From: Pseudemcibacter sp038106445
Lineage (GTDB): Bacteria > Pseudomonadota > Alphaproteobacteria > Sphingomonadales > Emcibacteraceae
Direction: 5' to 3'
Length of the DNA: 64,000 bases
Assembly: GCA_038106445.1 (NCBI GenBank)
Contig: JAYODU010000002.1
Span: 248,001 to 312,000, forward strand
Shown here: positions 16,628 through 25,031 of the stretch, piece after piece
Layout of the letters: each line of letters begins with the position of its first letter
Numbering within the stretch: the stretch's first letter is position 1
Notes under the pieces: generated by a model
Databases searched by the model: none
What the model was told of the DNA's origin: nothing
Seen by the model: only the letters and a program-made list of their open reading frames with translations
Translations under genes and position numbers: made by a program

Positions 16628-17302
16628 ATGACAAAATTAGGAAGACAAATTGTAATTGGTCCAACCGACAATACGTCCAACGAACGAACACCACGGAATC
16701 GCCTGCTTCTGATCCCCGATGCCGCACGGGCATCATTCGTGCCATGGGCACCGCGTGTACAGGGACTTGACCCCGCAGAAGCAGATTTAACAAGGCTAAC
16801 CCCCGGCAGGCCACGAGCGGAAGGTGACCCTATAAAGGTCACAGGAAAAGTGATGGATGAATTTGGCCGCCCCATTAAAAATTCGATCATCGAAATATGG
16901 AATGCCAATAAATATGGCCGTTATAGCCATATCGAAGACCATTCTGGCCTTCAGCTTGACCCGAATTTTTTGGGTCTTGGCCGTACCATCAGCAATGATC
17001 AGGGCGAATATGAATTCTGGACCATCAGGCCGGGTGCTTATCTGGCACGCCCGGATATTAACCGTTGGCGTCCAAAACATATTCATTTTTCAATCCGCGG
17101 CGGGTCATCAAGACTTATTACACAAATGTATTTTGATGGTGATGAGCATAATGACACGGACCCAATGCGCATTTTGATGGGTGATAATTTCCACACAAAT
17201 ATCGGTAAGGAATACGAAACACCGGATGAAGATTTTGATTGTGGTTATAAGTTTGACATCGTCATTGGCGGGAAGAATCCGACATTCTTTGAAAACATTT
17301 AA
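16628..17302 (+). CDS. Intradiol dioxygenase, PcaH-like catalytic (beta) subunit
   Basis: A 224-residue protein like the iron-bearing beta subunit of protocatechuate 3,4-dioxygenase. The four ligands can be assigned: Y99 in NKYGRYSH, Y138 in RPGAY, and H151 and H153 in WRPKHIHF. DPNFLGLGRT is also typical. It would split an ortho-dihydroxybenzoate ring between the hydroxyls. A good TAGGAG site precedes the ATG. No lactonizing enzyme, decarboxylase, hydrolase or thiolase of the beta-ketoadipate pathway is in the window apart from a broken CMD-family gene, so either these lie elsewhere or the substrate is non-standard. Confidence 0.87.
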   Translation: MTKLGRQIVIGPTDNTSNERTPRNRLLLIPDAARASFVPWAPRVQGLDPAEADLTRLTPGRPRAEGDPIKVTGKVMDEFGRPIKNSIIEIWNANKYGRYSHIEDHSGLQLDPNFLGLGRTISNDQGEYEFWTIRPGAYLARPDINRWRPKHIHFSIRGGSSRLITQMYFDGDEHNDTDPMRILMGDNFHTNIGKEYETPDEDFDCGYKFDIVIGGKNPTFFENI

Positions 17303-17307
17303 ATTGC

Positions 17308-17433
17308 ATGAAAATTGATGATATAATCCTTTGGAAGGATGGAAAATTATTCCCCTACGCTTTTGAAAAAACCAAAGCATGCCTTTATAGCTGGGAAGAA
17401 CTTAATGATCTGTTTAGTCACTCCGCAGCCTGA
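17308..17433 (+). CDS. Possible 41-residue ORF after the dioxygenase genes
   Basis: An ATG five bases after the PcaH-like stop opens a 41-codon frame that begins MKIDDIILWKDGKLFPYAF, continues with SWEELNDLF and ends in HSAA. The composition is that of a real protein, but there is no ribosome site and it overlaps the 3' end of the convergent NhaC gene by 16 bases. A short hairpin (ATCCTT/AAGGAT, 17326-17340) lies inside it. It could be a small protein, the remnant of a longer gene, or chance. Confidence 0.25.
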   Translation: MKIDDIILWKDGKLFPYAFEKTKACLYSWEELNDLFSHSAA

Positions 17434-18824
17434 GGTTCCGGTTTTTTCTTTACTTCCCTGAATACTGCTATTCCAAAGAATGTCATAACAAGTGAGACGA
17501 TTGGATTTAGTAAATTAAGAAACGTATATGGAAGATAATCAAGCACCGGAATACCCATTGCCGCAAAATAAAATGCCCCCGCAGTAGACCACGGGATAAG
17601 TGGTGAAGACATAGTGGTGCTTTCTTCAACGGTACGGGAAAGCATGTAAGCCTTAAGTTTGAATTCTTTATATTTATCTTTAAAGAGCTGCGATGTAACA
17701 ATGATCGAAATATAACTTTCACCCATACTTGCGCAGGCGAGAATTCCTGCACACATGGTTGCAAAAACAAGTGAGAGGGTTGAACGAATTTGATCCAGAA
17801 TTCCCTTCAGAAGCGCCTTTAAAAAACCGTACCTTTCAAGAATACCGCCAAGCGCCAAAGCAAAAAGCGTCATGGATAAAGTCCACATCATACTTTGGAT
17901 ACCACCGCGGTTCACAAGAATATCAAGATCTTCATGACCTGTTTCAGCTTTAAAGCCATCCTGCATGCTAATTAGAAAATCAAGTACCGATCTTTCCTGC
18001 TGTAAAATCGCGAGAACTGCTGCCACCGCAACACTTGAAATCATGGCGACTTCTGCCGGGGCTTTTTTGTAGCTAAGTGTAAAAAGGGTAATAATAGGAA
18101 GCAGGCTCCAGAGACTAACGACAAAATTCGCTTCTATTGCCTGCTGAAACGACCTGATCCCTGTATCTGATAACCCCTCAGCCGAATATCCCATGCCGAT
18201 AAAACCAAACAGAACCAGACAAATGACATAAGTCGGAATGGTCGTATAAATCATTGATTTTATGTGTTTATAAAGATCCGTACCCGCCGCAACTGCCGCC
18301 AGATTGGTTGTATCGGAAACCGGGGACAGTTTATCACCAAAAGTGGCACCGGATACAACAGCCCCTGCCACAATCGGCAGCGGGATACCCATTGCAGAAC
18401 CAACTCCAACAAGAATTACACCCGCAGTACCCACCGTACCCCAGCTTGTGCCCACAGCAAGCGACATAAAGGAACAAATCAGCAAACTTGCCGGAAGAAA
18501 AATCGCCGGGCTAATGATATCAAGACTGTAATAAACAATGCTTGATATCGTGCCGCTTTCAAGATAGGCCGCAATCACAACACCAATCAAAATGAAAATA
18601 TATATGGCCCCTAGTCCACGTTTAATGCCGTGGTTCATGGCTTCTTTAATATCTTTAAAACGGCTGCCAAGTGAAAATGCATGAAGTGATGACCAGATTA
18701 TCGCTGCCAGAATAATTACATGGAGCGGCACGTCATATATCAGAATGCCAACACCAATCATGGTCACAATGCCACCAAAGCAAATGGCCGATTGTAGGAA
18801 ACCCGGCGTTTTAATTTCACTCAT
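17418..18824 (-). CDS. nhaC: NhaC-family Na+/H+ antiporter
   Basis: A 468-residue inner-membrane protein with about 12 hydrophobic segments. GATFGDKLSPVSDTTNLAA and AVGTSWGTVGTAG are hallmark NhaC motifs. A good AGGGAAGAA site precedes the ATG. It exchanges sodium for protons; NhaC-family members next to catabolic genes may instead move organic anions (for example malate/lactate in MleN), so a role in substrate uptake for the neighbouring island is possible. It is convergent with the dioxygenase genes and divergent from the broken CMD-family gene. Confidence 0.88.
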   Translation of the reverse strand: MSEIKTPGFLQSAICFGGIVTMIGVGILIYDVPLHVIILAAIIWSSLHAFSLGSRFKDIKEAMNHGIKRGLGAIYIFILIGVVIAAYLESGTISSIVYYSLDIISPAIFLPASLLICSFMSLAVGTSWGTVGTAGVILVGVGSAMGIPLPIVAGAVVSGATFGDKLSPVSDTTNLAAVAAGTDLYKHIKSMIYTTIPTYVICLVLFGFIGMGYSAEGLSDTGIRSFQQAIEANFVVSLWSLLPIITLFTLSYKKAPAEVAMISSVAVAAVLAILQQERSVLDFLISMQDGFKAETGHEDLDILVNRGGIQSMMWTLSMTLFALALGGILERYGFLKALLKGILDQIRSTLSLVFATMCAGILACASMGESYISIIVTSQLFKDKYKEFKLKAYMLSRTVEESTTMSSPLIPWSTAGAFYFAAMGIPVLDYLPYTFLNLLNPIVSLVMTFFGIAVFREVKKKPEPQAAE

Positions 18825-18940
18825 AATTCTTCCCTGTATTTGCTTTTTAAACGTTCTTAATTTCTTGGATTTATTGATAAATCATTTGTAGAATAGGCTA
18901 AGAAATTCTAATCGCCAAATTAAAATTAAAAGAGTAGAAA

Positions 18941-19544
18941 ATGACCGCATGGATTAAGATGATTGAAGATGAAGACGCCACCGGCACCGTCAGGGAAATG
19001 TATGATAAGGCCCGCACCCCTCATGGAACAGTCGATAATGTAATGCGTTGCCAATCGCTTCGTCCGCATATCATTGCCGGACATATGGCTATCTATAAAT
19101 CGGTTCTCCATAATCCTGACAACACACTGCCTTTCTGGTTTTTGGAAGTGGTCGCCAGCTATACCAGTATTGTCAATGAATGCGATTATAGCCTTACTCA
19201 TCATTTATAGCCTTACTCATCATTTTATGAATGCAAGACGACTAATCAATGATAAAGCGCGTTCGGATGCAATCTATGATGCCCTCAAAGATCACGCTCC
19301 GGAACGGGAATTTGAAGGAAAACAGCTTGCGCTCCTTAACTACGCAAAAAAATTAACTGAAAATGTTGCCAAAATAGACGTAAGCGACATGGAACCTATG
19401 CGCACGGCCGGGTGCACAGACGGTGAAATTTTGGAAGTTAATCAGGTGGTTGCTTATTTTAACTATTCAAATCGTGTGCTTAACGGGCTTGGTGTTACAA
19501 CCGAAGAAGATGTAATCGGATATTATTGCGAAGAAGATAATTAA
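18941..19544 (+). pseudogene. Carboxymuconolactone decarboxylase/AhpD-like gene, frameshifted
   Basis: The frame from 18941 (ITxDEDATG-like start, then VDNVMRCQSLRP and VNECDYSLTHH) stops at 19208-19210, and the rest of the family continues in another frame to 19544 (INDKARSDAIYDAL, DGEILEVNQVVAYFNY). The break is a 19-bp tandem duplication; removing one copy gives a continuous 194-residue protein. The active-site region ECDYSLTHH is the CMD/AhpD-like Cys-and-His motif with Ser at the second Cys position. The intact protein would resemble peroxidase-related CMD enzymes. It could also be restored by slippage. The last four bases overlap the convergent GMC gene. Confidence 0.82.
19187..19224. 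repeat. 19-bp tandem duplication disrupting the CMD-family gene
   Basis: TATAGCCTTACTCATCATT occurs at 19187-19205 and again, identical and directly adjacent, at 19206-19224. Nineteen is not a multiple of three, so the second copy shifts the frame and brings a TAG in frame at 19208-19210. Deleting either copy restores ECDYSLTHHFMNAR. Confidence 0.95.
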
Positions 19545-21238
19545 AATATACCGGATTTCATGTTCGCCACTGCAAAATTCACAGCCCGGGCAGTAAGTGC
19601 CATATAGGTCAATGACGGGTTCTGGCATGCCGAAGACGTCATGCAGGATCCATCTGTCACAAACAGGTTTGGAACTTCATGAGCCTGATTATGTCTGTTA
19701 AGAACACTTTGCGTCGGATCATTTCCCATCCTCGCTGTTCCCATTTCATGAATACAAAGTCCCGGGTTGGCCGGTGTCACCCATGATGTTACATCCTCAA
19801 GGCCAAGTGCGTTTAATATCCGTTCCCCTTCTGCAGCGATGTCTTTTTGGAGGTTCAGTTCATTTTCACTGAACTGACAATCAATATGGAGACTGGGTAT
19901 ACCCCACTTATCAAGATTATTATGATCAACACGAATATGGTTTTCATATCTTGGAAGCATTTCACCAAATCCGGTCATGCGGAAATACCATGCCCCGGGT
20001 GATCTAAGTGATTTTTTGAAATCTGCACCATACCCGACATCATTAGCACCCCTGTCCCAGCTTAATCGGTGAGCACTACATTGATAGCCGTATCCTCGTA
20101 GAAAATCATTCTGCCTGTCTTCCCCCAGATTTCTAAAACGCGGAATATATATTTCATTTGGCCGCCGACCTGTTTCATAAAAATCCTCAAATCCTGGCAT
20201 CCGACCACTGGCCCCAGCCTGATAGATATGATCCATCAGATAATGACCAAGGGCGCCGCTGCCATTGGCGATCCCATTAGGAAATGTTTCGGATATTGAA
20301 TTTAACATGATTTGTGTTGACCCAATTGTGGATGCACAAAGGAAAATGACTTTACCGGTATAAACGGTTGCTTCCCTTGTATTTGCATCAACAACACGGA
20401 CACCCGTAGCCCTACCTGTTTCAGAGTCATATTCAACACTATGGCCAATAGCGTCCGTGATTACCGTAAGATTTCCGGTCCGTTCGGCCGCTGGAAGTGT
20501 CGCCGACTGACTTGAAAAATACGCTCCAAAAGAACAGCCGCGCATACATTCATTGCGGTATTGGCAGGCTTCTCTCCCTAATGAACGCTGCACCTCCGTT
20601 GGGGCCGTCAAATGAGCACAGCGTCCAATGATAAAATGCCGATCAGTATATATTTCATCAAAGCGGCGTTTCATTTCCGCTTCAACGCAGGTCATTTGCA
20701 TGGGTGGCTGAAATTTTCCATCCGGCAATGTTTCGATGCCTTCAAGAGAACCCGAAATACCTGCAAACTCTTCAACATGGTCATACCATGGTGCGATGTC
20801 CTCATAACGAATTGGCCAGTCAATACCGTGACCGTCATTTATGTTGGAATTAAAGTCCATTTCTGACCAACGGTATGTCTGCTTTCCCCAAGTGAGTGAA
20901 CGGCCACCAAGATGATACCCTCTGATCCAGGTAAACATCTTGTCATCAGGCTGTGTGTAGGGATGCTCGCTGTCTTTAACAAAAAAATGTTTGTTATATT
21001 CCTGAAGAAAAGCCATTTTCTGGATTTTATAATCTTTTTCAAGCTCTTCACGTGGGACACGACCATTATTGCTAAGTTCCCATGGCGGCACGCCTTCGGT
21101 TACATAACCTTCCCTGTGTGTCACTTGCCGTCCACGATCAAGAAGGAGTGTTTTTAACCCTTTTTCGCAAAATTCCTTGGCGGCCCAACCACCGGACATG
21201 CCGGAGCCAACAACAATTGCATCAAATTCATCAGCCAT
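19541..21238 (-). CDS. GMC-family oxidoreductase
   Basis: A 565-residue flavoprotein of the glucose-methanol-choline family. The FAD motif is GSGMSGGWAAKEF near residues 11-23; GGRSLTWG and the C-terminal HEMGTARMG and SSACQNPSLTYMALTARA are hallmarks of the large subunits of membrane-bound sugar/alcohol dehydrogenases. I start at the ATG at 21238 (AAGGGAT upstream), because 18 extra N-terminal codons would be cysteine-rich and precede the FAD fold. It follows a gluconate-2-dehydrogenase subunit 3-like gene by 11 bases, so the two form a periplasmic dehydrogenase; export would be by hitch-hiking on the Tat signal of that partner. A cytochrome c subunit is not present here. Confidence 0.9.
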   Translation of the reverse strand: MADEFDAIVVGSGMSGGWAAKEFCEKGLKTLLLDRGRQVTHREGYVTEGVPPWELSNNGRVPREELEKDYKIQKMAFLQEYNKHFFVKDSEHPYTQPDDKMFTWIRGYHLGGRSLTWGKQTYRWSEMDFNSNINDGHGIDWPIRYEDIAPWYDHVEEFAGISGSLEGIETLPDGKFQPPMQMTCVEAEMKRRFDEIYTDRHFIIGRCAHLTAPTEVQRSLGREACQYRNECMRGCSFGAYFSSQSATLPAAERTGNLTVITDAIGHSVEYDSETGRATGVRVVDANTREATVYTGKVIFLCASTIGSTQIMLNSISETFPNGIANGSGALGHYLMDHIYQAGASGRMPGFEDFYETGRRPNEIYIPRFRNLGEDRQNDFLRGYGYQCSAHRLSWDRGANDVGYGADFKKSLRSPGAWYFRMTGFGEMLPRYENHIRVDHNNLDKWGIPSLHIDCQFSENELNLQKDIAAEGERILNALGLEDVTSWVTPANPGLCIHEMGTARMGNDPTQSVLNRHNQAHEVPNLFVTDGSCMTSSACQNPSLTYMALTARAVNFAVANMKSGIF

Positions 21239-21249
21239 ACTTATCCCTT

Positions 21250-21870
21250 CTAAATCGAATAGGCACGGCCGATTTCGGCAAAGGGTGCACAACCATTATA
21301 TTCACCGGGAATTGGGTCATATATAAGCTCTTCACTGGCACCAACCTCAGAGGTATAATAACCAAAAATGATAAGTTCCCTCAATTCAAGATATATATGT
21401 TTGCGGCCTGTCGCATCATCGCTATTGGTAATATCACCAAGTACCTGTGCAGCACCATTTTGGACTAGCATTTCAGTACCCAACTGATCAAGCACTGCCG
21501 CACGCCCGTCCTGATTAAGCTCAGAGAAACTAGCCCCATGCTCCGTTTTTATCTTCTCATCCAAAGCAGTCAGATCTTCCAGGAAAGCTTCCTTATCTTC
21601 TTCCAGCATCCAGTTTGCAGCAAGTTCATCCACCAGATAATGAACATTGACCGATTTTGCGCCCGGTGTGTCCGTATCCGGTATAATCATATCAGCAATA
21701 TCGCCCAGCAGATCAAATTGCGCCTGATTAAGTGCTTTTAAATCAATATTTGTCGTATCTTCAGGCACAGCAACCCCGCCATCACATGCGGCAAGGATGG
21801 TAAGCGATACCATCCCCCCCGTAACAGCAGCCATTCGATCAAGTATCTGACGACGATTAAAGCGTTTCAT
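21250..21870 (-). CDS. Gluconate 2-dehydrogenase subunit 3-like Tat lipoprotein
   Basis: A 206-residue small subunit. The ATG at 21870 follows AAAAGGAAAAG. It has a twin-arginine signal (FNRRQILDRM) with a hydrophobic core ending in a lipobox LAAC, so it should be a Tat-exported lipoprotein. The mature part (QFDLLGDIADMIIPDTDTPGAKSV) matches the family of gluconate 2-dehydrogenase subunit 3, which escorts GMC-type flavin subunits to the periplasm. It is directly upstream of the GMC gene. The substrate of the pair is unknown. Confidence 0.87.
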   Translation of the reverse strand: MKRFNRRQILDRMAAVTGGMVSLTILAACDGGVAVPEDTTNIDLKALNQAQFDLLGDIADMIIPDTDTPGAKSVNVHYLVDELAANWMLEEDKEAFLEDLTALDEKIKTEHGASFSELNQDGRAAVLDQLGTEMLVQNGAAQVLGDITNSDDATGRKHIYLELRELIIFGYYTSEVGASEELIYDPIPGEYNGCAPFAEIGRAYSI

Positions 21871-21907
21871 TATGAACTTTTCCTTTTTGAGTCGGCCTAG
21901 CAGGTTT

Positions 21908-22312
21908 TTACATTGTCGCGACATAATGATATATAAGCCAACCACTGCAAACTAATGTCATTAAGATTGTAAGAAGCGCCCCCACGGCACGCATGGGATG
22001 ACCAATATTATCAGCAACAAGCCCCATTGGATGTGTAATGCGGCCAATGACCAGCATGCCACCTAATATCCATATTGCCACGCTACCTGCACCACCACTC
22101 ATTTCAAGCAGTCCTAGCAAAATAAGTGCAAGTGGCACATATTCAGTGAAATTTCCATGTTTACGTATTCGGACCAGCATTTCCTGATTTCCACCGTGTG
22201 AAAGGGATATTTTTGTTTTCCCACGGTACGATCCTACATGAAAAGCAAGTACAAAACTTATTAACCCAAGAATTCCTGCACAAAATGCTGTTATTTGCGG
22301 AAATGCCAACAT
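21908..22312 (-). CDS. MAPEG-family membrane protein
   Basis: A 134-residue protein with four hydrophobic segments and the MAPEG signature RIRKHGNFTEYVPLALILLGLLE, split here by the family's conserved N, E and P residues. MAPEG proteins are membrane glutathione-dependent or related enzymes; many bacterial members have no known reaction. It lies 15 bases after the metallophosphoesterase gene and 37 bases before the subunit 3-like gene, in an operon of exported enzymes. Confidence 0.85.
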   Translation of the reverse strand: MLAFPQITAFCAGILGLISFVLAFHVGSYRGKTKISLSHGGNQEMLVRIRKHGNFTEYVPLALILLGLLEMSGGAGSVAIWILGGMLVIGRITHPMGLVADNIGHPMRAVGALLTILMTLVCSGWLIYHYVATM

Positions 22313-22327
22313 CTTTATTCTCCCTCT

Positions 22328-23623
22328 TTATTTTGGTTCACCAAATCTTTTCTTAAAATCACTTAGTTCAACTCTAAAATTATCAGAATTTAAAAACTCA
22401 TCATCACTCATATCCGGTTGTTCCATATCACGGTACCAACTGACGTAATTTTCAAATTCATAAGAATATTTTTTATAATAAGTGGAATATGTCTTTACTG
22501 CAACTGTCGGAATATCAGCTGATGTGTCAAATTCCATCAATCTAAGCCATCCATCGCCAATGCCGGTGATATTTTCCGCTTCCGGCGAAGGCTTAGCGGC
22601 CATGCCACGACCCTGAAAATCGCTTAATATCTGATATACATTGTTACCATAATCATTTTGATCTACGCGAAATGCCTGCCCGATCTGATGACCGGAAAGG
22701 ATCATGAATATCTGATCATTTTTACTTATCCATTCTTTCCATATGTCTTCGGCACTGTTATGATCAAGCGGATCAGCGGATGCCAGATCATAAGCAGGAC
22801 TGGGAAGCCGTACACCACGTGGGTTCAGAAAATCATGGGTAGACATGATAGTGGGAATACCGGGATGAGCATCAATCACCCCCTGCGCCCATTCAAGCAC
22901 GTCATCACCTGCCTGCATTTCAAATGAAAAATGAAGAAACATGTATCCGCCCGCTTCAAATTTCTGCGCACTGTTAACGCCACCATTATAGCTGCTGACA
23001 TACCAGTCTTTTTCATTAAAATAACTGCTATCCGGGCCAAATATGCTATTAAATGTTGTATAACCACCCACATGGCGGTTTGGGACAAGCCCCTCTTCAC
23101 GGATACGGGCGCGCGGATCCGGATCACCCGGAAACGGGTTATGTTGATAACCGGTATCATAGTCATGATTACCCGGTGCCACGCCGAATGGAACACCCGT
23201 CACCGCAAGAATGTCATAGCCTTCTTTTGCTTTCGGCAGTTCAAATTCACGCAGACCACGAAGAAGATTATCAATACCAATTCTGGGGTTTGATAGGATT
23301 GCATTAAATCCTCGTTCCGCATGTTCCTGATCCAGATAAACATCCGTATGTTGCCACACATCCCCGACGGAGGTCACAAATTCAATTTCCCCACCATTTG
23401 AAACCGTATTCGCCGCCAGATATTCCATTTGTTCAATGAATATTGGCGCGGTATCAATGGGAAATCCTTCCGAAACCTGATGAAGGTAATCAACCATATT
23501 CTGTGTGTCCGGAATGACCGCAATGGTAAATTGATGGTCAATGTCATTCCCGTTATCACAGGCAACAAGCACACCCGCGATAATAAAAAAGAGCATAATA
23601 TGTTTAATCATGCTCTTTATCAT
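22328..23623 (-). CDS. Calcineurin-like metallophosphoesterase lipoprotein
   Basis: A 431-residue exported protein. I start at the ATG at 23623 (AAGG about 11 bases upstream), one base after the preceding stop; four codons in, a second ATG is possible. The signal ends in the lipobox LVAC. The dimetal phosphoesterase motifs are in order: VIPDTQ, SVGDVWQ, APGNHDYD, STHDF and LSGHQIGQ. It hydrolyses a phosphate ester or diester in the periplasm, with unknown substrate. It belongs to a five-gene operon with an M24 peptidase upstream and MAPEG, subunit 3-like and GMC genes downstream. Confidence 0.85.
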   Translation of the reverse strand: MIKSMIKHIMLFFIIAGVLVACDNGNDIDHQFTIAVIPDTQNMVDYLHQVSEGFPIDTAPIFIEQMEYLAANTVSNGGEIEFVTSVGDVWQHTDVYLDQEHAERGFNAILSNPRIGIDNLLRGLREFELPKAKEGYDILAVTGVPFGVAPGNHDYDTGYQHNPFPGDPDPRARIREEGLVPNRHVGGYTTFNSIFGPDSSYFNEKDWYVSSYNGGVNSAQKFEAGGYMFLHFSFEMQAGDDVLEWAQGVIDAHPGIPTIMSTHDFLNPRGVRLPSPAYDLASADPLDHNSAEDIWKEWISKNDQIFMILSGHQIGQAFRVDQNDYGNNVYQILSDFQGRGMAAKPSPEAENITGIGDGWLRLMEFDTSADIPTVAVKTYSTYYKKYSYEFENYVSWYRDMEQPDMSDDEFLNSDNFRVELSDFKKRFGEPK

Positions 23624-23624
23624 C

Positions 23625-24914
23625 TTATATCGCCTTAAACTGATCATCGATGGCATTTGGCGGGGTTGTAAACCAGGCCGGGCCATTTTCTGTCATATAA
23701 CAGCAGTCTTCAATCCTGACGCCGAATTTGCCGGGAAGGACAATTGTCGGTTCAATGGAAAAACACATCCCCGGTTCAAGCGGGCGTTTGTTACCCAGCA
23801 CCGCATTACCCCATTCATGCATATCAAGACCAATGCCATGCCCTGTCCTGTGCGGAAGCCCGGGTGTTTTATAGTCAGGACCATACCCGGCATCAGTAAT
23901 AACCTTACGCGCGGCAATATCAACATTTTCCTGTGGCGCGCCAAGCTGCGCAGCGGCAAAGCCCGCGGCCTGCGCCCGTTTTTCCAGATTCCAGATTTCC
24001 TCCTGCTCGGCCGTGTGTTCACCAAACACAAATGTACGGGTAATATCGGAAGTATAATTATGAACATCACACCCGCCATCCATAAGCACAATCATGCCTT
24101 CCTCAAGTACCGGTTCAACAATTGAACCATGCGGTGAGCTTGACACAATCCCGATCATCGTGCCCATGGAACCTGTTACACCCAGTGTGGCATAAGCTTC
24201 CCTTGATAATCTGCCAATGTCCGAACCACGCATTCCCGCTTCAATAAGTGGAACGTAGGCATTCATCGCCGCGATTGTGATGTCATTGGCGCGTTGCAGA
24301 AGTTCAAGTTCCCGTGCGGATTTGATAATCCGGCATTCCGCGGTCACGGGATCAGCACTTTGAAGTTCCAGATGCGGTGCCGCCTTTCTGATACCATCCA
24401 CAAGGAAAAAGCGGGTCATTTCGCCAATACCGATCTTGCCGCTTTCAATTCCCATATCTTTAAGCATCGAAACCACAAGATCATAAGGGCTTTCATGTTC
24501 TTCCCATCCGCGCACGGTATCCCCAAGCTTTATCCGTTCCTTAAGGCGGTCCACTTCAAACATCGGGCAGATATAGGCCACTTCCCCTTCACGGGGGATG
24601 ATCGCGGCCGCCATTCGTTCGCTTTGGCCCCAACGCATACCAGTGAAGTACCAAAGGTTTGATGTCGCCTCCAGATAGATGGCTTCAAATCCGTTTTGTC
24701 CCATCAGTTCCTGTGCTTTTGCCACGCGGGCTTTATGTTCTTCAACAGATATGGGGGCAACCCCGTCCATCATATTGGGAAGATGACCAAATTTTCCTGA
24801 TTGTGATACTTGCGCCTGCGTTTCACTTTCACCGCTTCCCTGGCCACAGACACTGATAAGCCCCGCGGCACCGACAAGCCCGGAAAATTTTAAAAAATCT
24901 CTTCTGCTGTTCAT
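23625..24914 (-). CDS. Tat-exported M24-family Xaa-Pro peptidase-like protein
   Basis: A 429-residue protein with a twin-arginine signal (SRRDFLKFSG, core to about residue 22, possible but atypical lipobox SVC). Residues about 55-185 form the creatinase N-terminal domain and about 195-425 the pita-bread catalytic domain. Metal ligands are visible: the two Asp of MDGGCDVHNYTSD, His in GHGIG, and the Glu residues of SIEPTI and RIEDCCY. It may be an aminopeptidase, dipeptidase or creatinase-like hydrolase. It is the first gene of the exported-enzyme operon; its stop is one base before the metallophosphoesterase start. Confidence 0.87.
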   Translation of the reverse strand: MNSRRDFLKFSGLVGAAGLISVCGQGSGESETQAQVSQSGKFGHLPNMMDGVAPISVEEHKARVAKAQELMGQNGFEAIYLEATSNLWYFTGMRWGQSERMAAAIIPREGEVAYICPMFEVDRLKERIKLGDTVRGWEEHESPYDLVVSMLKDMGIESGKIGIGEMTRFFLVDGIRKAAPHLELQSADPVTAECRIIKSARELELLQRANDITIAAMNAYVPLIEAGMRGSDIGRLSREAYATLGVTGSMGTMIGIVSSSPHGSIVEPVLEEGMIVLMDGGCDVHNYTSDITRTFVFGEHTAEQEEIWNLEKRAQAAGFAAAQLGAPQENVDIAARKVITDAGYGPDYKTPGLPHRTGHGIGLDMHEWGNAVLGNKRPLEPGMCFSIEPTIVLPGKFGVRIEDCCYMTENGPAWFTTPPNAIDDQFKAI

Positions 24915-25031
24915 AAATCCTGCTCCCGAATATTTTATCTATAAATTTGTATTGGGATTCGGGGATGATGGCAAGGGCATTGACATTTCCACGCAGCCAT
25001 TTAATGTCATCCAACCAATAAGGAATTATAC

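Noticed and set aside
18850..18910. AATTTCTT/AAGAAATT inverted repeat upstream of nhaC
   Set aside because: Short, AT-only arms with a loop of about 40 bases and no second copy.
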